Positions 8,364 through 15,986 of a stretch of 46,995 nt of DNA are shown in pieces. Both the position numbers and the translations under genes were made by a program. Location: contig JAADIS010000080.1 of NCBI GenBank assembly GCA_013151215.1, positions 1 to 46,995 on the forward strand, written 5' to 3'. The DNA is from Chlorobiota bacterium. Its GTDB lineage: Bacteria > Bacteroidota > Bacteroidia > Bacteroidales > F082. Position 1 is the stretch's first letter, and each line of letters opens with the position of its first letter. The notes under the pieces are model-generated. The model was given only the letters and a program-made list of their open reading frames with translations. It was not told the origin of the DNA and did not search any database.

Positions 8364-8371
8364 CAAAGGTA
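8364..8371 (-). promoter_or_regulatory. -7 box of rhlE
   Basis: TACCTTTG on the minus strand, 22 bp before the ATG at 8341, matches TAnnTTTG and supports the shorter start. Confidence 0.5.
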
Positions 8372-8408
8372 GTCTTTATTGTCAAACAATGGATTTTAAA
8401 TGGCTAAT

Positions 8409-8600
8409 GGCCCGGGGCAAACGTACAGTTACCACTCGATAATTCTGATTATTCAGTGATTTGGGCGATGCTCCGCCCTAATTGAAGCATTGCCGGCAAC
8501 AATGTATCATGGTGCAGCGCACCGCCCTATCATATATGGGAATAAACATTCGGATCAGATCAAGGGTTTTGAGGCGGAAATGTGAGCTTGCCCTGGGCAA
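8409..8600 (+). repeat. Dispersed repeat, copy 1 (about 190 bp, inverted ends)
   Basis: This stretch between the Rh channel gene and rhlE has no gene. It begins with GGCCCGGGGCAAACGTACAG and ends with GAGCTTGCCCTGGGCAA, so its ends are imperfect inverted repeats around GGGCAAAC/GCTTGCCC. It aligns along its length, apart from about 48 extra bases in the middle, with the segment at 29648-29788. Shared blocks include GGGGCAAACG, the TTATTCAGT-ATTTG-GC block and the end GCCCTG. A diverged non-autonomous mobile element or structured intergenic repeat fits best. The rest of 8342-8685 holds only the rhlE promoter. Confidence 0.6.
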
Positions 8601-8685
8601 TAATCGTTGAAACTCAAGAACCAATCAAGTGGTCCGTTCGTTTAATACACTTTTGTCCCGCCTGTTGAAACATCCCATTGGAATG

Positions 8686-9840
8686 TTAATCAACATCCTC
8701 AAACTCAAGGGCGTCATCATACACCTTAGGGCTAAGTCCCATGAGCGAAATAATCTTGCCGGACAGCAAACCCGCCAATACCGCAATTATAATAGTTATT
8801 GCAATTCCTTTAAGCTGCGAGACAGGATTCAAGCCGTCAACAACAACAATGGCTGCCAATCCACCAAAAATGCCTGGCAAGCCGTGAAGGTTGGAAACCC
8901 CGCACGAGTCGATAATTTTATGGAAATTTTGTTGCTTTTCCTGAAGAATACCAAACCCGATAGTAGAAATTGCTCCGGCGACAAGACCTATTACCATTGC
9001 CTCAAAGTGAGTAGCATGATCGAAAGTAGCACCTATTGCTACACCTCCTGCAAGAGCCGCATTAGCAATATCAGCCGCGCTAATCTTTCCCCTTATGGAA
9101 ACAGAGGCGATATATGTTGCTATGGTAGAGCCGCTTAAGGCTATAAAGACATTTACCACCGAAGCAGGAACAAGTTCAACAGGAACTAGTGCTGCACAGA
9201 AACTTGGCCAAAATACCCATAAAACCATACTTCCTAAAAGCGAAAACCTGTCGGATGTGGCATCTGATTCTATCGGCTCTTCCATTTGTGCCCTGCTGGT
9301 CAAACTGATAGCGGCAGAAATTCCAAAAATAGCACCAAAAGAGTGAATTACTATTGACCCACCGGTATCGGCAACGGTTCCCACAAACTGAAAATAATCT
9401 TCAACTACAACCAACTCATTTAAGATATAGAAAGGGATAAACAAAATACCGAGCAATATATATTGATGCATTTTAATCCTTCCCAACAAAGCACCGGCGG
9501 CAATCAATAAGCTTGCGGCGCCGAACTCAGCGAGGATAAATTGCTCGATTTCCCCTTTAGCCTCAAAAATACCCAATGCTTTAACTGCCAAATACATTGG
9601 CAACGACACGCTTACAAGTAAAAATGTTGCTGTTAGCGCCGAACGCCCATACTTTTTTACAAACACCATTAAGAAGCCGAAACCTAATAATAACATGGCC
9701 ATTATGTGAATGGCCCTATTATATTGCTGTACTTCTAAAATTGATGATACCGTATTGTTTATATCCTGACTATAAGCGTTTGACGCAAATCCAAAAACTG
9801 TTGCAAAAAGGGCAACAAACTTTATATAATTCCTTTTCAT
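8686..9840 (-). CDS. Rh-type ammonium/ammonia channel
   Basis: A 384-residue membrane channel of the Amt/Mep/Rh superfamily, probably moving NH3/NH4+ (or CO2) across the inner membrane. The motifs are of the Rh branch, not AmtB: DTGGSIVIHSFGAIFG (158-173) with pore histidine H166, LGSMVLWVFWPSF (202-214), and DSCGVSNLHGLPGIFGG (311-327) with the second pore histidine H319. Amt proteins have FAGGxxVH and GVHGxGG there. A signal-peptide-like N-terminus (1-25) is followed by about eleven membrane helices. No glnK/PII gene is adjacent, unlike most amtB genes. It has a promoter and a strong CRP-like operator. The family role in ammonia uptake or gas exchange is established; its role here is inferred. 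Confidence 0.88.
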   Translation of the reverse strand: MKRNYIKFVALFATVFGFASNAYSQDINNTVSSILEVQQYNRAIHIMAMLLLGFGFLMVFVKKYGRSALTATFLLVSVSLPMYLAVKALGIFEAKGEIEQFILAEFGAASLLIAAGALLGRIKMHQYILLGILFIPFYILNELVVVEDYFQFVGTVADTGGSIVIHSFGAIFGISAAISLTSRAQMEEPIESDATSDRFSLLGSMVLWVFWPSFCAALVPVELVPASVVNVFIALSGSTIATYIASVSIRGKISAADIANAALAGGVAIGATFDHATHFEAMVIGLVAGAISTIGFGILQEKQQNFHKIIDSCGVSNLHGLPGIFGGLAAIVVVDGLNPVSQLKGIAITIIIAVLAGLLSGKIISLMGLSPKVYDDALEFEDVD

Positions 9841-9866
9841 GTTCTTTAAAGCTTGATAAAAAAAGT

Positions 9867-9874
9867 CAAAATTA
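9867..9874 (-). promoter_or_regulatory. -7 box of the Rh channel gene
   Basis: TAATTTTG on the minus strand, 26 bp before the ATG. No TTTG occurs at the -33 position, as expected for an activator-dependent promoter. Confidence 0.55.
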
Positions 9875-9890
9875 CAGTTTACTTTGAATC

Positions 9891-9910
9891 TGTGTGAAAT
9901 AATTCACACA
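9891..9910. promoter_or_regulatory. CRP/FNR-type operator of the Rh channel gene
   Basis: TGTGTGAAATAATTCACACA is a perfect palindrome with 8-bp arms and a 4-bp centre, and contains TGTGA-N6-TCACA exactly. Its centre is about 40 bp upstream of the start point predicted from the -7 box at 9867-9874, the classical position for a class II activator. Confidence 0.6.
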
Positions 9911-10109
9911 TTTAGGGTATTTTAGAATGCATCTAAATCAAGCGTAAGTGCTTTATCGAGTCATCATTCTGATTATCTGATGTTTAATGCTGTTTTTCTT
10001 TGAAACATCTAATTAGTTTTGTAGGACACAAAGGCTCTCAGGTCGCTACTCTAGGAGCATAACAAGAGTGTTTTGGGTTTGAGGCCCTCAAAATCACATC
10101 CATTATTTA
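9911..10109. other. Intergenic stretch without recognised gene
   Basis: About 200 bp between the operator and the MITE. I see only a short imperfect hairpin (TTTGAG-GCC-CTCAAA at about 10079-10093) and no open frame or promoter of note. It would have lain directly downstream of the nitroreductase gene before the MITE arrived. Confidence 0.5.
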
Positions 10110-10358
10110 GGGTCTGCTGAAAAAGTCCGTAGTGCATCATATACGAAGCCGCAAGGTGAAGATGTATAATAATACTGCGAGCCGCCGCAATGAAGTAGGC
10201 CGCAATGAAGTAGATGATGTACTACGGGCTAGCAAACAAGATTTTTGGAAAAAATGCTGGCTTTTTTAATAAATCCTTGAAAAAAGCTCGCATCCGTGAT
10301 TAACAAAAATCGTGTAACAATATATATCTCACGTTGTTAGGCGTTTTTCAGCAGACCC
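10110..10358. mobile_element. MITE-like element, 249 bp, with 15-bp terminal inverted repeats and target duplication
   Basis: The ends are perfect inverted repeats (GGGTCTGCTGAAAAA at the left, its complement at 10344-10358). The flanks TATTTA at 10104-10109 and 10359-10364 are identical direct repeats, consistent with a 6-bp target duplication (4 bp ATTT if the repeat ends are drawn one base longer). Inside are an inverted pair (10127-10140 with 10214-10227) and a 15-bp tandem GCCGCAATGAAGTAG at 10184-10198 and 10199-10213. It has no coding capacity, so it would depend on a transposase elsewhere. The family cannot be named from sequence alone. Confidence 0.8.
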
Positions 10359-10906
10359 TATTTATAGGTATTAAATTTCACCACCTTATAAAAGGATTTA
10401 CGTATCTTCTTACGATGCAGATATCCATCCGGGGTATAACCCATGGTAATGAGCAAAGGTATATTTTTATTTTCCGGCACATTAAGTAAAGCTTTCACCT
10501 TTTTCTCATCGAACCATCCTAGCATGCATGTTCCCAATCCGAGCTCAGCGGCCTGAAGGCAAATGTTCTCGGCGGCAATGCCAATATCGATGAGCGCATA
10601 ATCCTTGTCCTTTATCCTGCCTCCGATCTCGGTGAGGATTTTCTTCTTTTCCTGTACTATTGCTATAATTACCGAAGCCTGAGGGACGAACATATTGAAG
10701 GTTTTCAGGGGGCCATAGCTGGCACGGGCCACCTTCTCCCTTAAACCTTTCTCATTAACAACAATAAACGTCCAGGGCTGGGAATTGCTTGCCGACGGAG
10801 CCATGCGCCCGGCTTCCAGGCACCTCAAAAGTTTCTCCTCCTCTACTTCCCTTTTTATATATTTCCTGTCGCTTTGCCGAAGCTCAATTAAATCAAGTAA
10901 TTCCAT
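10358..10906 (-). CDS. Nitroreductase family protein (FMN-dependent)
   Basis: A 182-residue nitroreductase-like flavoprotein. FMN-contact motifs are visible: RQSDRKY near residue 9, MAPSASNSQPWTFIVV (35-50), and the C-terminal ELGLGTCMLGWFDEKKVKALL and ITMGYTP elements. Such enzymes reduce nitro compounds, quinones or flavins with NAD(P)H; the substrate is unknown. The stop codon TAG is formed jointly by the MITE end (one G on the minus strand) and the target duplication (TA). Without the element the same position reads TAA, so the protein was not altered by insertion. Confidence 0.88.
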   Translation of the reverse strand: MELLDLIELRQSDRKYIKREVEEEKLLRCLEAGRMAPSASNSQPWTFIVVNEKGLREKVARASYGPLKTFNMFVPQASVIIAIVQEKKKILTEIGGRIKDKDYALIDIGIAAENICLQAAELGLGTCMLGWFDEKKVKALLNVPENKNIPLLITMGYTPDGYLHRKKIRKSFYKVVKFNTYK

Positions 10907-10998
10907 TTTATAAAAATTTAGCGCAATTTAGGGATTATATATTTCTCGAATACACAAAATGCGAAAGCAACAAAGCTACGGCAAAAGGCCTGAACAAC

Positions 10999-11871
10999 TT
11001 AAACCTCAAGAACTCTTTCCAGCATCAACTGTATCAGTTTTTGCATACTAGAATGATAATCAGGGCTGAATTTATTGCTGATGCGATTGGCAATTATATT
11101 ACAAACGGTAAGTGCCTCATGGCCCAACATGGCTGATAATGAGTATAGTGCAGAGGTTTCCATTTCAAAATTCGTTATCTGGCTTTCACCGTATTCAAAC
11201 TTTCTAGCTCTGTCGATGATAGTGTTGTCTGTAGTTTTCAAACGGAGCTCACGACCCTGTGGAGCATAAAAACCCGGTGCTGTCAACGTAATTCCTTTTC
11301 TTAGGTCACGTCCCAATATATTGAGCAGATAATCCGAGGACTTGATCGCGTAAGGCTTCGGCAAATCGTCGTCCCAGTTCATTTGATTGATAAAGCTAGC
11401 CGTCATTTCCCTTTCCATCACAAAAGGCCCGTCTTCATAAAAGTATGCCAAACCGTCCAATCCGAGCGCATACCGCGAAACAATATACGAATTATCGACG
11501 GGGATATCTTCCTGCAATGCACCTGAAGTACCAATCCTGATAAGGTTCAGGCATGTTTTTTCTTCCTTCTCCAATTTGCTTTCAAAGTCAATATTGAAAA
11601 CCGCATCCAGCTCGTTAACAACAATTTCTATATTATCAGTACCCATCCCCGTTGACAGCACACTAAGGCGTTTCCCTTTATAAGTCCCTGTAAACGTGTT
11701 TATTTCACGGTTCGACGTTTGAAATTCTATTTCATCAAAACATTCCGCAATTATCCCTGCCCTTGCAGGATCGCCAACCAAAAAGATAGTTTCGGCAATC
11801 TGGCCCGGCTTCAAGTTAAGGTGGTAAACAGCACCTTTATCGTTTAATACAAGTTGAGTGGCTTTTTTCAT
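10999..11871 (-). CDS. Nucleoside phosphorylase (uridine phosphorylase-like)
   Basis: A 290-residue member of the PNP/UDP family, which splits nucleosides with phosphate to give base and ribose-1-phosphate. Phosphate-binding GDPARAG (33-39), the RIGTSGALQ loop (about 112-120) and the FEMETSALYSLS element (about 236-247), which contacts the nucleoside ribose, are all present. Details favour a uridine-phosphorylase-like enzyme, but base preference is not readable with certainty. It stands alone, with a -7 box 19 bp upstream of the start. Confidence 0.88.
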   Translation of the reverse strand: MKKATQLVLNDKGAVYHLNLKPGQIAETIFLVGDPARAGIIAECFDEIEFQTSNREINTFTGTYKGKRLSVLSTGMGTDNIEIVVNELDAVFNIDFESKLEKEEKTCLNLIRIGTSGALQEDIPVDNSYIVSRYALGLDGLAYFYEDGPFVMEREMTASFINQMNWDDDLPKPYAIKSSDYLLNILGRDLRKGITLTAPGFYAPQGRELRLKTTDNTIIDRARKFEYGESQITNFEMETSALYSLSAMLGHEALTVCNIIANRISNKFSPDYHSSMQKLIQLMLERVLEV

Positions 11872-11890
11872 CCTAAATTATTTATGTTTG

Positions 11891-11898
11891 CAAAAATA
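11891..11898 (-). promoter_or_regulatory. -7 box of the nucleoside phosphorylase gene
   Basis: TATTTTTG on the minus strand, 19 bp before the ATG, matches TAnnTTTG. Confidence 0.5.
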
Positions 11899-11995
11899 GC
11901 AGAATTTGGGATAGATACCGATTTGGATCAAATAAGGGGGATATTTGAGCATAGCAAATTTATCCCTTTTTTTAAGAGTATAAAAACATTAAAAA

Positions 11996-13231
11996 ATGAA
12001 TGCGGAAATTATCAGCATAGGAGATGAGCTTTTAATTGGTCAGGTTGTGAACACCAATGCTTCCTGGATGGCCGCCGCGCTTAATTCGGCAGGCATAAAC
12101 GTTTTAAGGATAAGCGTTGTTCCTGACGATGCCGGTCAAATAAAAGCATCAATAAATGAAGCGGCAACAAGAGCGGGCATCATACTTTTAACGGGTGGTT
12201 TGGGACCAACAAAAGATGACATCACCAAAAAGGTGCTGATGGATTTTTTCGGGTCGAAGCCCATATTCCACGAGCCTACCTTCAATCATATAAAAAAACT
12301 TTTTGCTGCCAGCCACTACCCGCTGAGCGAGGTAAACCGCCAACAGGCGGAAATCCCGGACAACTGCATCCCTCTTCCGAATCGGGTTGGTACGGCAGTT
12401 GGGATGTGGTTCGAGAAGAACGACAAGGTTTTTGTCTCTATGCCGGGTGTTCCCTTCGAGATGAAAACCCTGATGAAGGAACAAGTAGTCCCGCGTTTAA
12501 AAAAGAAATTCAAGACAAGCTATATCGTCCACAAAACCATAATGACGTCAGGGATAGGCGAGTCGCTACTGGCAGAAAAGATCAAGGAATGGGAGGACAA
12601 GCTCCCCCCTGCCATCAAGCTTGCATACCTTCCGCAACCCGGCATAGTACGCCTTAGGCTTTCGGCCTCAAGCCGCGATAAAGAAAAAATAGAAGCTCAA
12701 ATAGAGCATCAATGCGAACTGCTTAAAAATTATGTTCCCAAGGCTATTTTCGGTTATGACGATATTAGCATGGAAGAGAGCCTGGGCAATTTATTGAAAG
12801 AAAAGAACCGAACTATTTCCACTGCCGAAAGTTGCACGGGTGGATATATTGCACATCTGCTCACAAGCATAGCGGGTAGTTCCGGGTATTTTAAAGGATC
12901 GATAGTATCTTACTCAAATCGTGTCAAAATTGAGCAACTGGGTGTTGCCAAAGCAGAAATTGATATGTATGGTGCTGTGAGCCGGCAAGTTGTAGAACAA
13001 ATGGCATTGGGGGCAAAAAAAAGGCTTAAAACAGATTATGCGATTTCCACGTCCGGGATAGCCGGGCCCGACGGCGGGTCGGAAGAAAAACCTGTTGGTA
13101 CGGTTTGGATCGGGATAGCAGGCCCGAATGGCGTAAAAGCCAAGCTTTTTCATTTTGGTGAGCACCGTGGCAGGAACATTCGCCGCTCAGCACTGATGGC
13201 ACTCAATATCCTGAGGTTGGAAATTCAATAA
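11996..13231 (+). CDS. cinA: CinA family protein with nicotinamide-nucleotide amidase domain
   Basis: A 411-residue two-domain protein. The N-terminal half is MoaB/Mog-like (GDELLIGQVVNTNASWMA at 8-25, LTGGLGPTKDD near 63). The C-terminal half (from about 255) is the PncC-like amidase with AESCTGGYIAHLLTSIAGSSG and TSGIAGPDGG, which hydrolyses NMN to nicotinate mononucleotide in pyridine salvage. Both domains are complete, as in standard CinA. The original link to competence comes from pneumococcus and is not shown here. Convergent with the next gene. Confidence 0.95.
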   Translation: MNAEIISIGDELLIGQVVNTNASWMAAALNSAGINVLRISVVPDDAGQIKASINEAATRAGIILLTGGLGPTKDDITKKVLMDFFGSKPIFHEPTFNHIKKLFAASHYPLSEVNRQQAEIPDNCIPLPNRVGTAVGMWFEKNDKVFVSMPGVPFEMKTLMKEQVVPRLKKKFKTSYIVHKTIMTSGIGESLLAEKIKEWEDKLPPAIKLAYLPQPGIVRLRLSASSRDKEKIEAQIEHQCELLKNYVPKAIFGYDDISMEESLGNLLKEKNRTISTAESCTGGYIAHLLTSIAGSSGYFKGSIVSYSNRVKIEQLGVAKAEIDMYGAVSRQVVEQMALGAKKRLKTDYAISTSGIAGPDGGSEEKPVGTVWIGIAGPNGVKAKLFHFGEHRGRNIRRSALMALNILRLEIQ

Positions 13232-13235
13232 TAAA

Positions 13236-13904
13236 TTAAAAGGGAGTTATCGTCAAACCAATGGAAATAGGGCGCAGCTCGGGGCCTACGTTCCTCTTAA
13301 AAATATCGGAGATCTGATAATAACTATAAAGACTTATGAATTTATACCCAATACGTAATGTAGGGCCATAGGAGAAACTCTCGAGCTGCCTGATATCTTT
13401 AGATTTTTCCTTAACTCCGATACGAACATCATAACGGTCGCCAAAATATTTTTCTTTTGAATCAATCTTCCAGCCTGCTTTAAAACCAACAGTGACCTTA
13501 AATCCATTGTCGAAACGGACTTTGAACTCAACAGGCAAGTCGAGATACACAATGTTAATCTTGCTTCGACGATAAATCACGCCATCCGGAATTGGCGTAA
13601 AGTGTATTGTGTCGGCTTTAACATCATCAATGCGCGATTTTGAATACATATTATGGTTGCGAATCCCCAAGCCAATTGAAAAAGAAGTCATGCTTTCGCC
13701 CAGCTGGAAGTTGAACATGCCAAAAGCAGTTGCCCCCTGATGGATAGTCCTAAGATCGATATCCGAAGGCGCACCTTGCCATATATCGGTAAAAACATCG
13801 GCGCCAACAGTGAATTTCTTTTTAATGGCATCGCTGAGTCCTTGGGAATATGAGCTTTGACCTACAAAAACGGATACTATCAAAAGTAAAACTAATTTTT
13901 TCAT
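13236..13904 (-). CDS. Outer-membrane beta-barrel protein (porin-family-like)
   Basis: A 222-residue protein with a signal peptide (MKKLVLLLIVSVFVGQSSYSQ, cut after SYS-Q or nearby) and alternating hydrophobic strands typical of small Bacteroidota barrels. It ends in phenylalanine (LTITPF), the usual outer-membrane assembly signal. Function is unknown. It follows the TlpA-like gene by 33 bp but has its own -7 box, so it may be transcribed alone or by read-through. Confidence 0.8.
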   Translation of the reverse strand: MKKLVLLLIVSVFVGQSSYSQGLSDAIKKKFTVGADVFTDIWQGAPSDIDLRTIHQGATAFGMFNFQLGESMTSFSIGLGIRNHNMYSKSRIDDVKADTIHFTPIPDGVIYRRSKINIVYLDLPVEFKVRFDNGFKVTVGFKAGWKIDSKEKYFGDRYDVRIGVKEKSKDIRQLESFSYGPTLRIGYKFISLYSYYQISDIFKRNVGPELRPISIGLTITPF

Positions 13905-13919
13905 ACTTTATATTTTTTG

Positions 13920-13927
13920 CAAAGATA
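13920..13927 (-). promoter_or_regulatory. -7 box of the small barrel gene
   Basis: TATCTTTG on the minus strand, 15 bp before the ATG at 13904, matches TAnnTTTG. Confidence 0.5.
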
Positions 13928-13937
13928 ATATTGCTGT

Positions 13938-14546
13938 CTATTCTTTTATTAAACTGTTTAATAAGTTTTTTATTTTCGAGGAATTCCATCTCGCGGCACC
14001 CTTTTTACTCACTACTATTTTACCATTTTTGTCGATAATATAGGTTGCCGGAATGCTTTGAGTTTCAAAATCGGGAGGCAATCTTCCCGAAAAATAAATA
14101 TTAAGATCCTGATAATTATGCTTTTCGATAAATGCATCAACAAGGCCTTTAGCCTCGTTGGTTACCATAACAAAATTCACATGCTCGCCAAATTCCGACT
14201 GTAATTCGGCAATGCCAGGCATTTCGGCAACGCATGGCGGACACCAAGTTGCCCAGATATTAAGGAATACCGGTTTTTGCCCAAGCTCCTTAAACGTTAC
14301 TTTACGGCCTGCTTTGTCAGTCAGCTGCCAGTTTGCACTGCTTGCACCTAGCATTACCTGCTCTTCCGCATCAAGTGTTGAAGGCGGAAAGGAAGTAAGT
14401 TTTATAAAGAAGGCACTAAGCTCTGTCCTGGTTCCAGGATTTATCAGTAAAACTATGAGGACAATAAATACAAAATCGCTAACTATTCCGAAAGTAGATT
14501 TCTTTTTAAAATATTTTTTGGGGTATTCTTTAATATTGAAGGCCAT
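13938..14546 (-). CDS. TlpA-like membrane-anchored thioredoxin
   Basis: A 202-residue TlpA/ResA-type thiol-disulfide protein. One N-terminal membrane anchor (about 23-37, FVFIVLIVLLINPG) precedes a periplasmic thioredoxin fold with the active site WCPPC (IWATWCPPCVAEMPG) and the cis-proline loop IPATYIID. Such proteins reduce or isomerise disulfides outside the inner membrane, often for cytochrome maturation; no cytochrome gene is here. It follows the acidic protein by 8 bp, so they form an operon. Confidence 0.9.
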   Translation of the reverse strand: MAFNIKEYPKKYFKKKSTFGIVSDFVFIVLIVLLINPGTRTELSAFFIKLTSFPPSTLDAEEQVMLGASSANWQLTDKAGRKVTFKELGQKPVFLNIWATWCPPCVAEMPGIAELQSEFGEHVNFVMVTNEAKGLVDAFIEKHNYQDLNIYFSGRLPPDFETQSIPATYIIDKNGKIVVSKKGAARWNSSKIKNLLNSLIKE

Positions 14547-14554
14547 GATAAATA

Positions 14555-14971
14555 TTAAAGGTTTGATCTTCTATCAAGGAGCTCGTTAACCTGATCCTCG
14601 GTCAAAGCGGGGGATTTCAATAGCTCATCAATCTTTTCCCTCTCCGTTTTACCTTCAATTTTCTTGATTTCATCTTCTATGACGGCTTCCTCTTCATCCT
14701 TGACTTCCTCCAGGAAATCATCATCACTAACTTCTTGCTTAAGCTGTTGGATAAGAGCCCTGACCATTTCCTTTACGGGTTCGCCGAACTGCCCTTGCAG
14801 CTGACTGCTAAGCTTATCCTTCATGTTTTCATAATTTGAGAAGAAAAACTCGAATTGCTTCATCATTCCCAGGTTTAGGCCGGGCACATCCTCAATAGAC
14901 TTATCTTTTATTAATTTGTTGAACAATCTAAAAAGCTCGTCCAAATCTCTTTTAAACATTTCATCTTCCAT
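14555..14971 (-). CDS. Acidic helical protein of unknown function
   Basis: A 138-residue cytoplasmic protein, strongly acidic and helical, with no signal peptide. Residues about 75-115 are Glu/Asp/Lys-rich (EEVKDEEEAVIEDEIKKIEG) and likely form a coiled coil. The C-terminus (LTEDQVNELLDRRSNL) resembles the ends of short SHOCT-like segments but is not a clear match. I do not recognise a family. It leads the small operon with the TlpA-like protein. Its -7 box is only 7 nt from the ATG. Confidence 0.7.
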   Translation of the reverse strand: MEDEMFKRDLDELFRLFNKLIKDKSIEDVPGLNLGMMKQFEFFFSNYENMKDKLSSQLQGQFGEPVKEMVRALIQQLKQEVSDDDFLEEVKDEEEAVIEDEIKKIEGKTEREKIDELLKSPALTEDQVNELLDRRSNL

Positions 14972-14978
14972 ACGGCTG

Positions 14979-14986
14979 CAAAATTA
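14979..14986 (-). promoter_or_regulatory. -7 box of the acidic protein operon
   Basis: TAATTTTG on the minus strand followed by 7 nt and then ATG; the mRNA leader would be at most one or two bases. Confidence 0.5.
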
Positions 14987-15083
14987 ATAATATTTATTTT
15001 GTCAAAATCAATACCAATTTTAAAAGAACTGAAAATGTGTCGGTTTTGCTCTTGATTTAGGAAACATTAACAGTATAAGACAC

Positions 15084-15117
15084 AAAATGCGGCTCAAAAC
15101 CCTTGAGTCGCATTTTT
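15084..15117 (-). terminator. Rho-independent terminator after the Omp28-like gene
   Basis: Stem of 14 bp (15084-15097 with 15103-15116, one G-T pair) and a 5-base loop, flanked by A and T runs. It lies 19 bp downstream of the lipoprotein gene on its transcribed strand, closing the three-gene operon. Confidence 0.8.
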
Positions 15118-15135
15118 AAGGATATGTTTTGAACA

Positions 15136-15975
15136 CTACTGGATCAAAGGGCTTTCATTAACTTGCAGTACCGATCTGTCGGCAACGTCATAAATAAATG
15201 CCACGATATTGCAATTTTCGGGCAGCCAGTCAGTACCGTCGAACGAGAGCTCGTAGGTTTTTGTAATGGTTTGCCCCGCTGTGGCCGATCCAGTGATGAA
15301 ACCCTGCCCCCAATTGCCGTTCAACACTTTGCGCAGCACGTGCATGTGCTCATAATCCAATATTGTACCAACAACGCCAATTGAAGCGTCATTATTTTTC
15401 TGGGGTTTTATTATGTGGTTTTCAGTGAGGCAGACAACAAGCTTATAATCGCCAAGGGCATTACCGACAAACTCGCCATCAACTTTAGTTGTAAGCATAT
15501 TAGTTGAAGGGTTGAAAACATTGAATATATTTATGTTAACGGGTGAATTTTCACCAAGCACCTTATTCGCCTCCTCAGCCCACTGGCCGGGGGCAAGCAC
15601 ATAGTTTCCGTCGTAATTAACACGATTGACAAGGCCGTTCGGGTTTGAGACGATACCAAAGAAGTTGTTCCATTCCTCTCCGGCCTCCGTTCTAAAATCA
15701 TAAGCGAAATCGGAGCCGGGAAGCGGTTCGGCAAAAAAGCCGGCATGAACGGACACGATTATTATCCTGTCCTCGCAATTAGACTGTATTTCATGGGCCG
15801 TTATAGCTGCCCCGGGGCAGTTTACGCATGTATGTCCGGTATAATCCTCGATCAATACTTTTTTGTTACCGCTCGAACAATCAAAACCACTTTGATATGG
15901 GGGCTCTACTTTATCGCATGACGCAAAAGCAAAGGCAATCGCAATAATTATAGATATGACTTTTATGATTCTCAT
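15136..15975 (-). CDS. Omp28-like lipoprotein with a CxxC motif
   Basis: A 279-residue lipoprotein: signal peptide with lipobox ending FASC (lipidated C20). After it comes a thioredoxin-like segment, VLIEDYTGHTCVNCPGA, with the CxxC at C50-C53, typical of the Omp28-related family. Further cysteines are C33 and C67 and two late ones. The C-terminal half looks like a beta-sandwich. The gene is last in an operon with a barrel and a TlpA-like protein; coupling to the barrel is close (11 bp). Role unknown; an extracytoplasmic dithiol function is inferred from the motif. Confidence 0.82.
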   Translation of the reverse strand: MRIIKVISIIIAIAFAFASCDKVEPPYQSGFDCSSGNKKVLIEDYTGHTCVNCPGAAITAHEIQSNCEDRIIIVSVHAGFFAEPLPGSDFAYDFRTEAGEEWNNFFGIVSNPNGLVNRVNYDGNYVLAPGQWAEEANKVLGENSPVNINIFNVFNPSTNMLTTKVDGEFVGNALGDYKLVVCLTENHIIKPQKNNDASIGVVGTILDYEHMHVLRKVLNGNWGQGFITGSATAGQTITKTYELSFDGTDWLPENCNIVAFIYDVADRSVLQVNESPLIQ

Positions 15976-15986
15976 CTTAATTTGGT

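Noticed and set aside
8629-9138. Plus-strand frame overlapping the Rh channel gene
   Set aside because: Antisense to a well-conserved membrane protein; composition is that of a reversed hydrophobic gene.
8686-9840. AmtB-type transporter
   Set aside because: The pore motifs follow the Rh pattern, and no PII gene is adjacent.
10110-10358. Truncated IS element with a transposase remnant
   Set aside because: No reading frame of useful length or transposase motif exists between the inverted ends.
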